Positions 21,629 through 30,632 of a DNA stretch of 64,000 bases are shown here, piece by piece. Positions within the stretch are counted from its first letter, which is position 1. Each line of letters opens with the position of its first letter. Source of the stretch: Pollutimonas nitritireducens (lineage in GTDB: Bacteria > Pseudomonadota > Gammaproteobacteria > Burkholderiales > Burkholderiaceae_B); NCBI RefSeq assembly GCF_002849615.1, contig NZ_PDNV01000001.1, positions 310,001 to 374,000 on the forward strand. Reading direction: 5' to 3'. The position numbers and the translations under genes are program-made. Under the pieces are notes generated by a model. It made no database searches, had not been told where the DNA came from, and saw only the letters and a program-made list of their open reading frames with translations.

Positions 21629-23619
21629 TTGTCACCTCCAGTTGAGTCGTTTTTATATGTATGTTGCGTGATCGGCTGCCGGGCTCCGACTCTTTTGTTG
21701 TAATGCAGCGGTCCCCCAGTAAACGGGGCGAACCCTGTGCCAAAAATTACCCCGGCGTCAGCAAGATCGGAATCGTCTACGATGCCGCAGTTTACCTGTT
21801 CCTGTGTCTTATCGATCAGCGGAGTAATGAGTCGTTGTTCAAGCCCGGCGGGAATAGGTCCGCTTTGCTGTTTCACGGGTTTGTTGTCTTTCCATTGATA
21901 AAAGCCCCGGCCCGTTTTACGGCCCAGCTCCTGGCGGGCCAGGTGAGTTTCCAGGCAGACAGGTGTGCTGGCCTGGCCTGTCAGATGTTGACCGGCGTCC
22001 CGCGCGATATCCAGGCCCACGGTATCGATGAGTTCTATCGGGCCCATCGGCATGCCGAAAGCCACCATTGCGGCGTCGATGGTTTCGGGCCGAATACCTT
22101 CATCAACGCAGCGCATGGCCTCGAGCATGTAGGGTGCAAGTACGGCATTGACCAGAAAACCGGGTGTACTTCGAACCGGCAGCGGCAGCTTGTCGATCTG
22201 GCCGACGAAGGCATGCGTGGCGATTAAGACGTCGGGGTCCGTTTCCGGCGTTTCAACCACCTCGACCAGTGGCATCTTGGCCACAGGATTGAAAAAGTGA
22301 ATGCCGACCAGCCGTTGCGGCGACTGCAGGCCATTGCGTAGTTCTTCAATGGAAATACTGGAGGTATTCGTGGCCAGGATGGCGCCGGGTTTCATTAGCG
22401 GCTCGATCTGTGCGTAAAGACCGCGCTTGATTTCGGCATTTTCAGTAATGGCTTCGATCACCACATCGGCGCGCCGCAGCCCTTTGCCATTCAGGTCGGG
22501 TATGAGGCGGTCGGCGGCGGCGCGCGCTTCACGAGGAATTTTCTTTTTTTGTTTAAACAAGGCGTTGGCGCGACCCTGCGCAACGGCGATCCGGCTGCGA
22601 TCCTGATCCTGGAGGGTTACCGTCAGGCCCTTCAAGGCGCACCAGGCGGCGATATCTCCGCCCATGACGCCGGCACCGATGATATGCACGTGTTCAACAG
22701 GCGGGGCGTCGCGTCCTTTCTTACCTAAGCCCTTGAGCCTTTCCTGGAGGCCGAATACTCTCACTAGATTCCGGGCCGTGTCTGAACGTATCAGGCGATC
22801 GACCAGCTCGGGCGCCTGCAGGGCATTGCCGTCTTGCTTGGCCCATATTTCCAGTATGGCGCGGGGCGCGAGATAGTGGTGGTGTGGATCACGGGTATTC
22901 AGTTTCTTGGCTGTCTGCCTCGCAACCAGCGAACGCAGCGGCCGCATGTTAAGCCACGCACCCAGGCCGCGCGCTTTATGCGGGGGCTTGCCGCTGACCA
23001 CCAGCCTGGCAGCGGCCTGTGTCATAAGGCGTGGCGCCACGATCCCATCGGACAGGCCTGTCTTGGCCGCCTTGCGTGCATCCTGAGGCTTTCCGCTCAG
23101 CATCATGTCGAGCGCGAGCGGCGCACCTATGGTTTGCGGGAGCCGGCGCATGCCGCCCCAGCCCGGAAAGATGCCGAGCATGACTTCGGGCAGGGACAAG
23201 GAAGTGCCGGGATGGTCCACGACCAGGCGGTATCGGCAGGCCAGGGCCAGCTCCAGCCCTCCCCCGAGGCAATGGCCCTGTATCAGCGCAAGCGTTGGAT
23301 ACGGTACTGCAGCCAGGCGGTTGAACAAGTGCCAGCCGCGCGAAACCAGTTCGGTGGCCTTTTGAGCCGTGTCCAGCCCGGCAAATTCATTGATATCGGC
23401 CCCGGCAATGAAGCCGGCGTCTTTGGTCGAGTGAATGATCAGGCCGGCCGGCAGCTTGCGGTCGAAATGGTCCAAGACTTGGCTCAATTCTTCCATGACC
23501 TCCGCTGACAAGCGGTTTACCGGGCTGTCGGCACAGTCGATGGCCAGCCACGCCAGTTTATTGGCGTCGACCTTGCAACTGAAATGACGAAGGCCTAGTG
23601 TGTCGAAATCGCTAGTCAT
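21625..23619 (-). CDS. fadJ: Fatty-acid oxidation multifunctional protein (enoyl-CoA hydratase / 3-hydroxyacyl-CoA dehydrogenase)
   Basis: 664 residues, FadB/FadJ type. The N-terminal crotonase domain has an oxyanion glycine loop and both catalytic glutamates, Glu123 in GGGLELA and Glu145 in LPEVMLGIFPGWGG. The NAD-binding Rossmann motif GAGVMG is at 315-320. The dehydrogenase catalytic His441 is in GIHFFNPVAKMP, and a second C-terminal 3HCDH domain follows. It carries out hydration and oxidation of enoyl-CoA, handing 3-ketoacyl-CoA to the adjacent thiolase. Its start overlaps the thiolase stop and its stop overlaps fadL, indicating tight coupling. The fadJ symbol reflects resemblance; it could equally be called fadB. 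Confidence 0.9.
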   Translation of the reverse strand: MTSDFDTLGLRHFSCKVDANKLAWLAIDCADSPVNRLSAEVMEELSQVLDHFDRKLPAGLIIHSTKDAGFIAGADINEFAGLDTAQKATELVSRGWHLFNRLAAVPYPTLALIQGHCLGGGLELALACRYRLVVDHPGTSLSLPEVMLGIFPGWGGMRRLPQTIGAPLALDMMLSGKPQDARKAAKTGLSDGIVAPRLMTQAAARLVVSGKPPHKARGLGAWLNMRPLRSLVARQTAKKLNTRDPHHHYLAPRAILEIWAKQDGNALQAPELVDRLIRSDTARNLVRVFGLQERLKGLGKKGRDAPPVEHVHIIGAGVMGGDIAAWCALKGLTVTLQDQDRSRIAVAQGRANALFKQKKKIPREARAAADRLIPDLNGKGLRRADVVIEAITENAEIKRGLYAQIEPLMKPGAILATNTSSISIEELRNGLQSPQRLVGIHFFNPVAKMPLVEVVETPETDPDVLIATHAFVGQIDKLPLPVRSTPGFLVNAVLAPYMLEAMRCVDEGIRPETIDAAMVAFGMPMGPIELIDTVGLDIARDAGQHLTGQASTPVCLETHLARQELGRKTGRGFYQWKDNKPVKQQSGPIPAGLEQRLITPLIDKTQEQVNCGIVDDSDLADAGVIFGTGFAPFTGGPLHYNKRVGARQPITQHTYKNDSTGGDK

Positions 23620-24914
23620 GTTTCCGCCTTTGTGTCGCAGGTTTCTATCAGCATGGCGCCACCCTGGCCGCCTCCTATGCAGATCGTGGCAATGCCGCGT
23701 TTCAGATTCCTTGCGCGCAGCGCATTCAGCAGATGCAGCACGATGCGCGCGCCCGACGCGCCGACCGGATGGCCCAGGGCAATGGCCCCGCCATCCACAT
23801 TCAGGCGGCCAAGGTCAAGCAAACCGAGCGCATTGCGACCCAGGTTCTCCTGGCACCAGCTTTCATCGTTCCAAGCGGCGACGCACCCGAGCACCTGGGC
23901 CGCAAAGGCCTCGTTCATTTCCCACAGGTCCAGGTCATTGAGCCCAAGCTGATGACGTTCGAGTATGGGCGTTGATGCATGCACTGGACCCAGTCCCATG
24001 GTGGCAGGGTCCAGGCTGGCCCATTGCGCATCGCTGATGCATCCCAGCGGCTCGAGCTGATAGCGATCGACGGCGTCTTGCGAAGCGAGCAGCAGCAAGG
24101 CTGCTCCGTCGGTTACCTGCGAGCTGTTGCCGGCCGTTATGTTGCCCCAGGGTTTGTCGAACACCGGCTTGAGATTGGCCAGCTTGGCGGGCGTCGAATC
24201 TTCGCGTATGCCATCGTCCTCGGCATACAGCTGACCCTTTTGGTCCACCAGCGGGACGATTTCGTGAAATGCCCCGGCGCGTTGCGCGGCCAGCGCACGC
24301 ATGTGGCTCTCGGCGGCATAAGCATCCATCTGCTGCCGACTCAGTCCGAAGCGATGTGCGATGTTCTCTGCCGTCTGGCCCATCGACAGGCCCACGACCG
24401 GGTCGGTAAGGCCCTTGAGCAGGCCGATGACGGGTGCCAGGTACCCGGGGCGCAGGGTTGTCAGCGTGGCCAGTTTTGCGCTCAGGCTGCGGCTTTTCCC
24501 CCAGGCCGCAAGCCATTGGACCATCTCGTCCGTGAACAATATAGGGGCCCGCGACAGCGCGTCGACGCCACCGGCCAAAACGAGTTTCGAACGGCCGGTC
24601 TGGATGGCCATCACGCCTGAATCCAGCGCCTGCATGCCCGATGCGCAGTTGCGCATCACGGTCCAGGCCGGCACCTTGTAGCCGCAACCCATCCTCAGGG
24701 AAATCACCCGCCCGATATTGGTTTCATCCGGCGAAGGTGCGGCACAACCGATAATCACTTCGTCCAGATCGGTCGGATTGAATGGCTGCCTCAGCAGTAA
24801 TTCGCGTCCGGTTTGAACGGCCAGATCGGACGCGGCAAACGGGCCAGGCGCATTGCGGGCCTTAAGGAAAGGGCTGCGGGCCCCATCTACAATATATACC
24901 GGTGCAAAAGCCAT
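23616..24914 (-). CDS. fadI: Acetyl-CoA C-acyltransferase (3-ketoacyl-CoA thiolase)
   Basis: Final beta-oxidation step: thiolytic cleavage of 3-ketoacyl-CoA. 432 residues from ATG 24914, with AAGGAA as Shine-Dalgarno. Longer frames upstream run into fadE and were rejected. Nucleophile Cys90 is in NCASGMQ, then NEAFAAQ, GHPVGASGAR and the second catalytic Cys412 in CIGGGQGGA. The 430-residue length is closer to FadI than to the shorter FadA. It starts 13 nt after the fadE stop and overlaps the fadJ-like gene by 4 nt. Confidence 0.9.
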   Translation of the reverse strand: MAFAPVYIVDGARSPFLKARNAPGPFAASDLAVQTGRELLLRQPFNPTDLDEVIIGCAAPSPDETNIGRVISLRMGCGYKVPAWTVMRNCASGMQALDSGVMAIQTGRSKLVLAGGVDALSRAPILFTDEMVQWLAAWGKSRSLSAKLATLTTLRPGYLAPVIGLLKGLTDPVVGLSMGQTAENIAHRFGLSRQQMDAYAAESHMRALAAQRAGAFHEIVPLVDQKGQLYAEDDGIREDSTPAKLANLKPVFDKPWGNITAGNSSQVTDGAALLLLASQDAVDRYQLEPLGCISDAQWASLDPATMGLGPVHASTPILERHQLGLNDLDLWEMNEAFAAQVLGCVAAWNDESWCQENLGRNALGLLDLGRLNVDGGAIALGHPVGASGARIVLHLLNALRARNLKRGIATICIGGGQGGAMLIETCDTKAET

Positions 24915-24927
24915 TGCGCGATGTTCC

Positions 24928-27276
24928 TTATGCAACGTTGCGTTCGGGCGCGGGCGCTTGCTGGCTGGCGCTACGCAGGTCAAAGGGGAAATCGTCCACG
25001 GCAATGACACGGTCTCGCAATGCGTTGCGCAGGCGGACCGATTCATATTCGTCGTCCGTAATGCCGCCGGCGGCATGTACCGCTTGCGCGATATCCCGCA
25101 CATTCGCCGCGGGATTGTTGTCGAGCTGGCCCGTCTTTTCGAACTGCCGGATCTTGCGGTCTATGGACTCGGTGCCCACGCTGGCCATGAACGCGGCTTC
25201 GATGACGCCGATGGGTTCGTTGGTGTCCTGGGGGACGTAACAGTCGTGGGTAAGGCGATCGCGGGCGGCGCCCGGCTTGGTCAGCAGGCGCGCCACTGCC
25301 TGGCCGAGTTCGTCGGAAGGCGGCGCCACGGGGTGCCCGAACGGAAATACCAGCATGCGCAAACCCCAGGCAACGGCGCGATTGGGGAAGTTCTTCAGTA
25401 CGCCTTCAATAGCTTCCTGCAGCTTGTACATGGCATCCTGGATAGCCCAATGTGCCAGGGAAGCATCGTCGGCCTGGCGGCCGTCGTCGTCAAAGCGCTT
25501 GAGCGTTGCCGAGATGAGATACATCTGCGACAGGATGTCGCCCATTCGGGCCGAGAGACGTTCGCGCCTTTTCAGCGATCCACCCAGCACCAGCATGGAA
25601 GTATCGGCGAAAACCGCGAATGCGCTGGAATAGCGGTTCAGCAGTCGGTAATAGACTTGCATTTCAGGTGCGACATCAGCGTCGATCCAGCTGAAACGGC
25701 CTGCTGTCAGAGCAAGGCCCAGTGAGCGAAACACATTGCCCATGGTGTAGCGGACGTGGCCGCACAACGCCTGGTCGAAGTCATGCAAGGCCTTTTCGGG
25801 GTCGGCATGATTCGCCGCGTGCAATTCGGCCAGCACGTAGGGATGGCAACGTATGGCACCCTGGCCGAATATGATCAGGCTTCGGGTCAAAATATTGGCG
25901 CCCTCAACGGTGATCCCCACTGGAATCTGTTGGTAGGCGCGTCCCAGGAAATTTTGCGGCCCCAGGCAAATGCCTTTTCCACCGATAATATCCATGCCGT
26001 CATTGACAACACTGCGGCCGCGTTCGGTCAGATGATATTTGACAATAGCTGAGACGACGGACGGTTTTTCCCCGAGATCAACGGCCACCGCCGTCATGCT
26101 GCGTGCTGCGTCAATGAGGTAGGTGTTGCCGCCTATACGGGCCAGCGCTTCTTCGACGCCTTCGAATTTGCCGATGGGAGTACGAAATTGAGTGCGCACC
26201 AGGCAATATGCACCCACGGCCCGTGATGTCATCTTTGCCATACCGGTGAATGAAGATGGCAGCGAGATCGATCGGCCGGCGGCAAGACTTTCCATCAGCA
26301 TGCGCCATCCCTGGCCGGCCATTTGCGGGCCCCCTATGATGAAGTCGAGTGGCATGAAGACGTTCGTGCCCCGGGTGGGACCGTTCATGAACATCGCGTC
26401 CAGCGGGAAATGGCGACGGCCTGTCTCGACGCCCGGATGGGTGGCGGGGACCAGTGCGCAGGTAATGCCGATATCTTTCTTGGTTCCGAGCAGACCTTCG
26501 GGGTCATACAGCCGGAATGCCAGCCCCAGGAGCGTGCACACCGGTGCCAGTGTGATGTAGCGCTTGTCCCAGGTTACGCGCATGCCCAGCACTTCACGCC
26601 CCTGCCATTGCCCCATGCAAACGATGCCGCTGTCCGGTATGGCTGCCGCGTCCGATCCTGCCCACGGACTGGTCAGCGCGAAAGCCGGAATTTCCTCTCC
26701 GATTGCCAGCCGCGGCAAGTAGTGGCTTTTCTGTTCGTCGGTGCCGTAGTGCAAGAGCAACTCGGCGGGCCCCAGCGAGTTGGGAACCATTACCGATACA
26801 GAAAGCGCGGAGTTGCGGGTGGACAGTTTGGTGATCACTTGCGAATGGGCAAGCGCCGAAAAGCCGCGGCCGCCATACTCCTTCGGGATGATCAGGCTCA
26901 AGAAACGGTTTTCCTTGATGTATTGCCAGAGTTCTTGCGGCATGTCGTGCAATTCACGCGTTACGTGCCAGTCATCGATCATTGCGCAAGCAACTTCCAC
27001 CTCGTTGTCCAGGAAGTCGCGCTCTTCCTGCGTCAGTGTCGGTTTCGGTATGGCGTGCAGCTTGGACCAATCAGGCTTGCCGCGGAACAGTTCGGCTTCC
27101 CACCATACCGTGCCTGCCTCGATGGCATCGCGTTCTGTGTCGGACATTTGCGGCATGATGCGCCGGTATAGCGCAAGCATGCGGCGTGATATCAAGGCGT
27201 GGCGTAGCGGCCTTACGCCCAATACGATGACGATGCCAGCGGCAATGACGGTCATTGTCAATAGAAAAGTACTCAT
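24928..27276 (-). CDS. fadE: Acyl-CoA dehydrogenase (FadE type, membrane-anchored)
   Basis: First oxidation of beta-oxidation, acyl-CoA to trans-2-enoyl-CoA with FAD. 782 residues, close to the 814 of E. coli FadE and unlike ordinary 380-residue acyl-CoA dehydrogenases. An N-terminal hydrophobic segment (MSTFLLTMTVIAAGIVIVLG) is a membrane anchor. FAD/substrate segments FALTSPWAGSDAA and GRSISLPSSFTGMAK are present, plus the long C-terminal extension of this family (DUF1974). The start overlaps the stop of the TetR gene by 4 nt, placing it under the same promoter. Confidence 0.92.
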   Translation of the reverse strand: MSTFLLTMTVIAAGIVIVLGVRPLRHALISRRMLALYRRIMPQMSDTERDAIEAGTVWWEAELFRGKPDWSKLHAIPKPTLTQEERDFLDNEVEVACAMIDDWHVTRELHDMPQELWQYIKENRFLSLIIPKEYGGRGFSALAHSQVITKLSTRNSALSVSVMVPNSLGPAELLLHYGTDEQKSHYLPRLAIGEEIPAFALTSPWAGSDAAAIPDSGIVCMGQWQGREVLGMRVTWDKRYITLAPVCTLLGLAFRLYDPEGLLGTKKDIGITCALVPATHPGVETGRRHFPLDAMFMNGPTRGTNVFMPLDFIIGGPQMAGQGWRMLMESLAAGRSISLPSSFTGMAKMTSRAVGAYCLVRTQFRTPIGKFEGVEEALARIGGNTYLIDAARSMTAVAVDLGEKPSVVSAIVKYHLTERGRSVVNDGMDIIGGKGICLGPQNFLGRAYQQIPVGITVEGANILTRSLIIFGQGAIRCHPYVLAELHAANHADPEKALHDFDQALCGHVRYTMGNVFRSLGLALTAGRFSWIDADVAPEMQVYYRLLNRYSSAFAVFADTSMLVLGGSLKRRERLSARMGDILSQMYLISATLKRFDDDGRQADDASLAHWAIQDAMYKLQEAIEGVLKNFPNRAVAWGLRMLVFPFGHPVAPPSDELGQAVARLLTKPGAARDRLTHDCYVPQDTNEPIGVIEAAFMASVGTESIDRKIRQFEKTGQLDNNPAANVRDIAQAVHAAGGITDDEYESVRLRNALRDRVIAVDDFPFDLRSASQQAPAPERNVA

Positions 27277-27965
27277 GCGACATTCCTTTGTTCAGGGCTC
27301 TTGAGCGTGCCAGGCAAAGGAGCGCGCAGGCCGCCTAGCAAGAAGCTCAATAGACGGGCAAGCAACATTTCCGCATCGCTTGCATCGCCGGATTCGGGTT
27401 TGGGCCAGTTCATGGCCAGGCGCAAGGTTTCGGTGCCTGAGATGGCATACGAGGTGGCCCCGAGCATGAAATGAAAGCGCCAGACGATTTCGTCTTCAGG
27501 CACGTCCGGCAATGACTTGAGCAAGGCCTGCTTGAAGCGCTCGATAACGCCGGTGTGTTCGTCGATGAACATGGTACGGATGAATCCGCCGGGGTCCGAC
27601 ATGCTTCGCTCGAGCAGCGGCACGAAAGCTTTCTGGCCGTGGCTCGCGCGGGTTGCATGGCGAACCAGGGGGCCGAAAAACGACTCCACGATTTGAGATG
27701 GTTTGAGCGGCTGGCCCTGTGCTGCGTCTTCGAGCGCATTAAGGAGGTCAAGGCGTTCCTGGTTCAATGCCGCCAGCCGACGCTGGAAAACGGCATGCAC
27801 AAGTCCATCTTTGGAGCCGAAGTGGTAATTGACCGCCGACAAGTTGACACCAGCGGCCGCAGTAATCTGCCGCATGGATGTATTGTCGTGCCCCTGGTCC
27901 GCAAACAACTGTTCAGCGGCATCAAGAATGACGGTACGAGTGGGGTTCGCGCGGTGTAAAGACAT
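27273..27965 (-). CDS. TetR-family regulator, PsrA-like
   Basis: 230 residues from ATG 27965; 14 extra upstream residues in the open frame would read through the operator and were rejected. The N-terminal HTH holds ILDAAEQLFADQGHDNTSMRQ and AGVNLSAVNYHFGSKD, very like PsrA of Pseudomonas. The C-terminal WRFHFMLGA segment also matches that family. PsrA represses fatty-acid degradation genes and is released by long-chain fatty acyl ligands. Here it is the first gene of an operon with fadE, thiolase, fadJ-like and fadL, and a PsrA-type palindrome lies just upstream, so it most likely represses its own operon. Confidence 0.85.
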   Translation of the reverse strand: MSLHRANPTRTVILDAAEQLFADQGHDNTSMRQITAAAGVNLSAVNYHFGSKDGLVHAVFQRRLAALNQERLDLLNALEDAAQGQPLKPSQIVESFFGPLVRHATRASHGQKAFVPLLERSMSDPGGFIRTMFIDEHTGVIERFKQALLKSLPDVPEDEIVWRFHFMLGATSYAISGTETLRLAMNWPKPESGDASDAEMLLARLLSFLLGGLRAPLPGTLKSPEQRNVA

Positions 27966-27973
27966 AGGCTCTA

Positions 27974-27993
27974 ATTCAAACGTTTGTTTGAAT
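27974..27993 (-). promoter_or_regulatory. PsrA-type operator upstream of the fad operon
   Basis: Perfect palindrome ATTCAAAC-GTTT-GTTTGAAT. The inner part is CAAAC-N4-GTTTG, which fits the published PsrA pattern (G/C)AAAC(N2-4)GTTT(G/C). It starts 8 bp upstream of the psrA-like ATG, where binding would block the promoter or early elongation. Confidence 0.75.
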
Positions 27994-28071
27994 GTACGCG
28001 CTATCACTGCAAAATGAAAGCAGTGTTTACACTAGGCCCCTGTCCAAGGGGCAGCCTGGGGCGTACGCGTC

Positions 28072-28773
28072 CTAGAAGTAATATGAAACGCCAATATACA
28101 GCGCTGGTATGAATTTGTATTTCTCGACCTTGTCGTTGAACTCGCCGAACTGTTCATTGATGGCGCGGTCGGTCGCGGACGCATTGATCTGACGGGCCAA
28201 GTCGTAGGTCGGACCGGAGACGTCATACGAGGTCTTGGGTTTGCCAGCGTAATACACGCCCAGATCCGCCACAAAACCCCAAGTGTTGGCTTTTTGTTGT
28301 GAGACATTGAGGCCATAGCCAATACCGATATAAGGAGTCAGCGCGCGGTACTTGGCTCTGGCTGTGTAGGTGTCGCCCGCGCCCAGCTTCAATGTGTTTC
28401 CGTTCAGGCGGATGCCATTGGCATCACCCGTCAGCTCGGTGTTGCGCCATGTCAGGCCACCGGTCAGGCGAAAGCCATTGTCTGCCGGAAACCAATCCAG
28501 AAAAATGCTGGCATTGTCATTCTTCAGTTTGCCTGAATAGTCGACCGAACCGGCGGTAAAGTCACGATTGAGCGAACCGATGGTCGTAACTTCACCGCGC
28601 AAGGTGAATGCCGGATTCAGTCCATAGGCATAGCCGACGCCGGCACCCAGGAAGCCAGCTTTGGCATAAACGCTATGCTTGGCATCCTGGCCGGACGAGG
28701 ATTGTGAAAAGGCAGGTGCGCAAAGCAGGCCGGACAAGGCGGCCGCACAAAATGATTTCGAGATAAGGGTCAT
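28072..28773 (-). CDS. Outer-membrane beta-barrel protein of unknown role
   Basis: 233 residues from ATG 28773. A clear signal peptide (MTLISKSFCAAALSGLLCAPAFSQ) was the reason for choosing this start over one 24 residues upstream. The mature chain has alternating beta-strand character (SVYAKAGFLGAGVGYAYGL, TPYIGIGYGLN, FVADLGVYYAG) and ends in YIGVSYYF with the terminal Phe used by BAM. This resembles small OmpW/opacity-type 8-strand barrels. No substrate can be proposed. It lies between the fad regulator and an aldehyde dehydrogenase, with no operon link to either. Confidence 0.75.
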   Translation of the reverse strand: MTLISKSFCAAALSGLLCAPAFSQSSSGQDAKHSVYAKAGFLGAGVGYAYGLNPAFTLRGEVTTIGSLNRDFTAGSVDYSGKLKNDNASIFLDWFPADNGFRLTGGLTWRNTELTGDANGIRLNGNTLKLGAGDTYTARAKYRALTPYIGIGYGLNVSQQKANTWGFVADLGVYYAGKPKTSYDVSGPTYDLARQINASATDRAINEQFGEFNDKVEKYKFIPALYIGVSYYF

Positions 28774-28948
28774 GATAGGACAGCTGTAGAAGAGGGGAGA
28801 GGGACAGCGGGAAACCAAAGTGTAGAACGGTCGATACGAAATCAATCGGTCTAAAAGGCAATGGCATTGTGTCCTGCTCCGCGCTTAGACGCAGCTTCCG
28901 GTCTACGCCTTGAGCGGCGTAAACCGGACTTCTACAGAGCCCGTATAG

Positions 28949-30376
28949 CTAGATGTGGGTGACGAACTTGGTGACCAGGTAACCGTCGAAGGTTTCCAGG
29001 CCGCCTTCGCTGCCGATGCCGCTGTCCTTGACACCGCCAAACGGCGTTTCGGGCAGTGCGCTGCCGAAATGGTTGATGTTGACCATGCCGGCCTCGATAT
29101 TGTTTGATGCCTTGGTGGCCGTCTGCAGTGAGTTCGTGAAGACATAGGACGCCAGGCCAAAGGGCAGGGAATTGGCGCGCCGGATGACGTCGTCGGTATC
29201 GGAAAACCGTGAGATTGGTGCGATGGGGCCGAAAGGCTCTTCGGTCATCAACATGGAGTCCTCAGGCAGGTCCGTCACCACAGTGGGCGAGAAGAAATGG
29301 CCCTTGCCGGCGATAGGTTCGCCGCCCAGCACGATCTTTCCGCCGCGTTCACGGGCATTGTCCAGGAATTTCGTCATGGTCGGTACGCGTCGTGCATGCG
29401 CCAGTGGCCCCATTTGGGTTTCAGGATCCAGGCCATCGCCAACCTTCACGGTTTTCAATGTATTGACGAAGGTTTCCAGGAACTGGTCATAGACGTTGTC
29501 ATGCACATAAAAGCGCGTAGGCGAGATGCATACCTGGCCAGCGTTGCGTACCTTAAAGCGAGCCAGCTGTTTGGCGGCACGGTCGATGTCGGCATCTTCG
29601 AACACAATAACGGGTGAATGGCCACCCAGTTCCATGGTGACGCGTTTCATGTGTGCGCCAGCCAGCGAGGCAATATGTTTGCCCACAGGCACCGACCCGG
29701 TGAAGGACACCTTGCGTACGATGGGTGAACGGATCAGGTAGTCGGATACTTCGGAGGGCACGCCCCACACGATGTTGAGCACTCCAGGAGGCAAGCCGGC
29801 ATCGTGGAACAGGCGGGCAATTGCCATGACGGCACTAGGTGAGTCTTCAGGGCCTTTCAGGATGATGGTGCATCCTGCGCCAATGGCGGCGCAGACCTTG
29901 CGTATGGCCTGGTTATAGGGGAAGTTCCAGGGCGTGAACGCCGCGCAAACGCCAATAGGCTCGCGCAGTACCATCTGGCGGATCTCGGGGCTACGCGGAG
30001 TGATGATGCGGCCATAAATACGGCGACATTCTTCGGCGTGCCAGTCGGCATGGTCGGAGCATGTCATGATTTCGCCAACGGACTCTGCCAAAGGCTTGCC
30101 CTGGTCCAGCGTCATGTTGCGACCGATTTCCTGGGCACGGTCGCGCGAAAGCTGGCCGACCTTACGCAGAATTTCAGAGCGCTGCATGGGCGAGCTATGG
30201 CGCCAGGTTTGGAAGGCGCGCGCGGCCGCTGCCAGAGCGCGGTCCAGATCAGCCTTGTTGGCATGCGGCAGGTGACCCAGGACATCGAGGGTCGAAGGGT
30301 TGGTGACTTCTTCAGTCTTGCGGCCTTCGCCGCTTACAAATTCACCGTCTATATATAGGGCTAGTGTCTCGTACAT
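28949..30376 (-). CDS. NAD(P)-dependent aldehyde dehydrogenase
   Basis: 475 residues from ATG 30376. ALDH superfamily motifs: cofactor segment FTPWNFPYNQ, FTGSVPVGKHIA, catalytic Glu in MELGGHSPVIV and catalytic Cys in NAGQVCISPTRFYVH, then FGPIAPI. It resembles succinate-semialdehyde-type dehydrogenases, but substrate specificity is not decided by these motifs. It oxidises an aldehyde to the acid in the cytoplasm. It is monocistronic; the flanking gaps are 175 and 256 bp. Confidence 0.88.
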   Translation of the reverse strand: MYETLALYIDGEFVSGEGRKTEEVTNPSTLDVLGHLPHANKADLDRALAAAARAFQTWRHSSPMQRSEILRKVGQLSRDRAQEIGRNMTLDQGKPLAESVGEIMTCSDHADWHAEECRRIYGRIITPRSPEIRQMVLREPIGVCAAFTPWNFPYNQAIRKVCAAIGAGCTIILKGPEDSPSAVMAIARLFHDAGLPPGVLNIVWGVPSEVSDYLIRSPIVRKVSFTGSVPVGKHIASLAGAHMKRVTMELGGHSPVIVFEDADIDRAAKQLARFKVRNAGQVCISPTRFYVHDNVYDQFLETFVNTLKTVKVGDGLDPETQMGPLAHARRVPTMTKFLDNARERGGKIVLGGEPIAGKGHFFSPTVVTDLPEDSMLMTEEPFGPIAPISRFSDTDDVIRRANSLPFGLASYVFTNSLQTATKASNNIEAGMVNINHFGSALPETPFGGVKDSGIGSEGGLETFDGYLVTKFVTHI

Positions 30377-30632
30377 AGTTGCGTTCTTCTCTCTGTCTGA
30401 GGGGAAATGACTCGCCATCCAATGGATCTAAGGAGCCTCGGGCTTTAGCATCCTCGATTCTAACTTCCTTAGTTGCTTGCATACAACGACGATGCACGTT
30501 CTTGCCAGTTAAATCATAATCTGGTTGGGGTCGCTCCCCTTCGCTCATTTCCCAAAAAGTGCGGACGTTCCGAATGCGACTTCAGACGCGTCATTCAATA
30601 CTTCGTGCTCGCCAACTCCGATCGAACGATTG

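Noticed and set aside
24915-25103. 63-codon N-terminal extension of the thiolase
   Set aside because: It overlaps fadE, lacks thiolase similarity, and a well-placed AAGGAA precedes the internal ATG at 24914.
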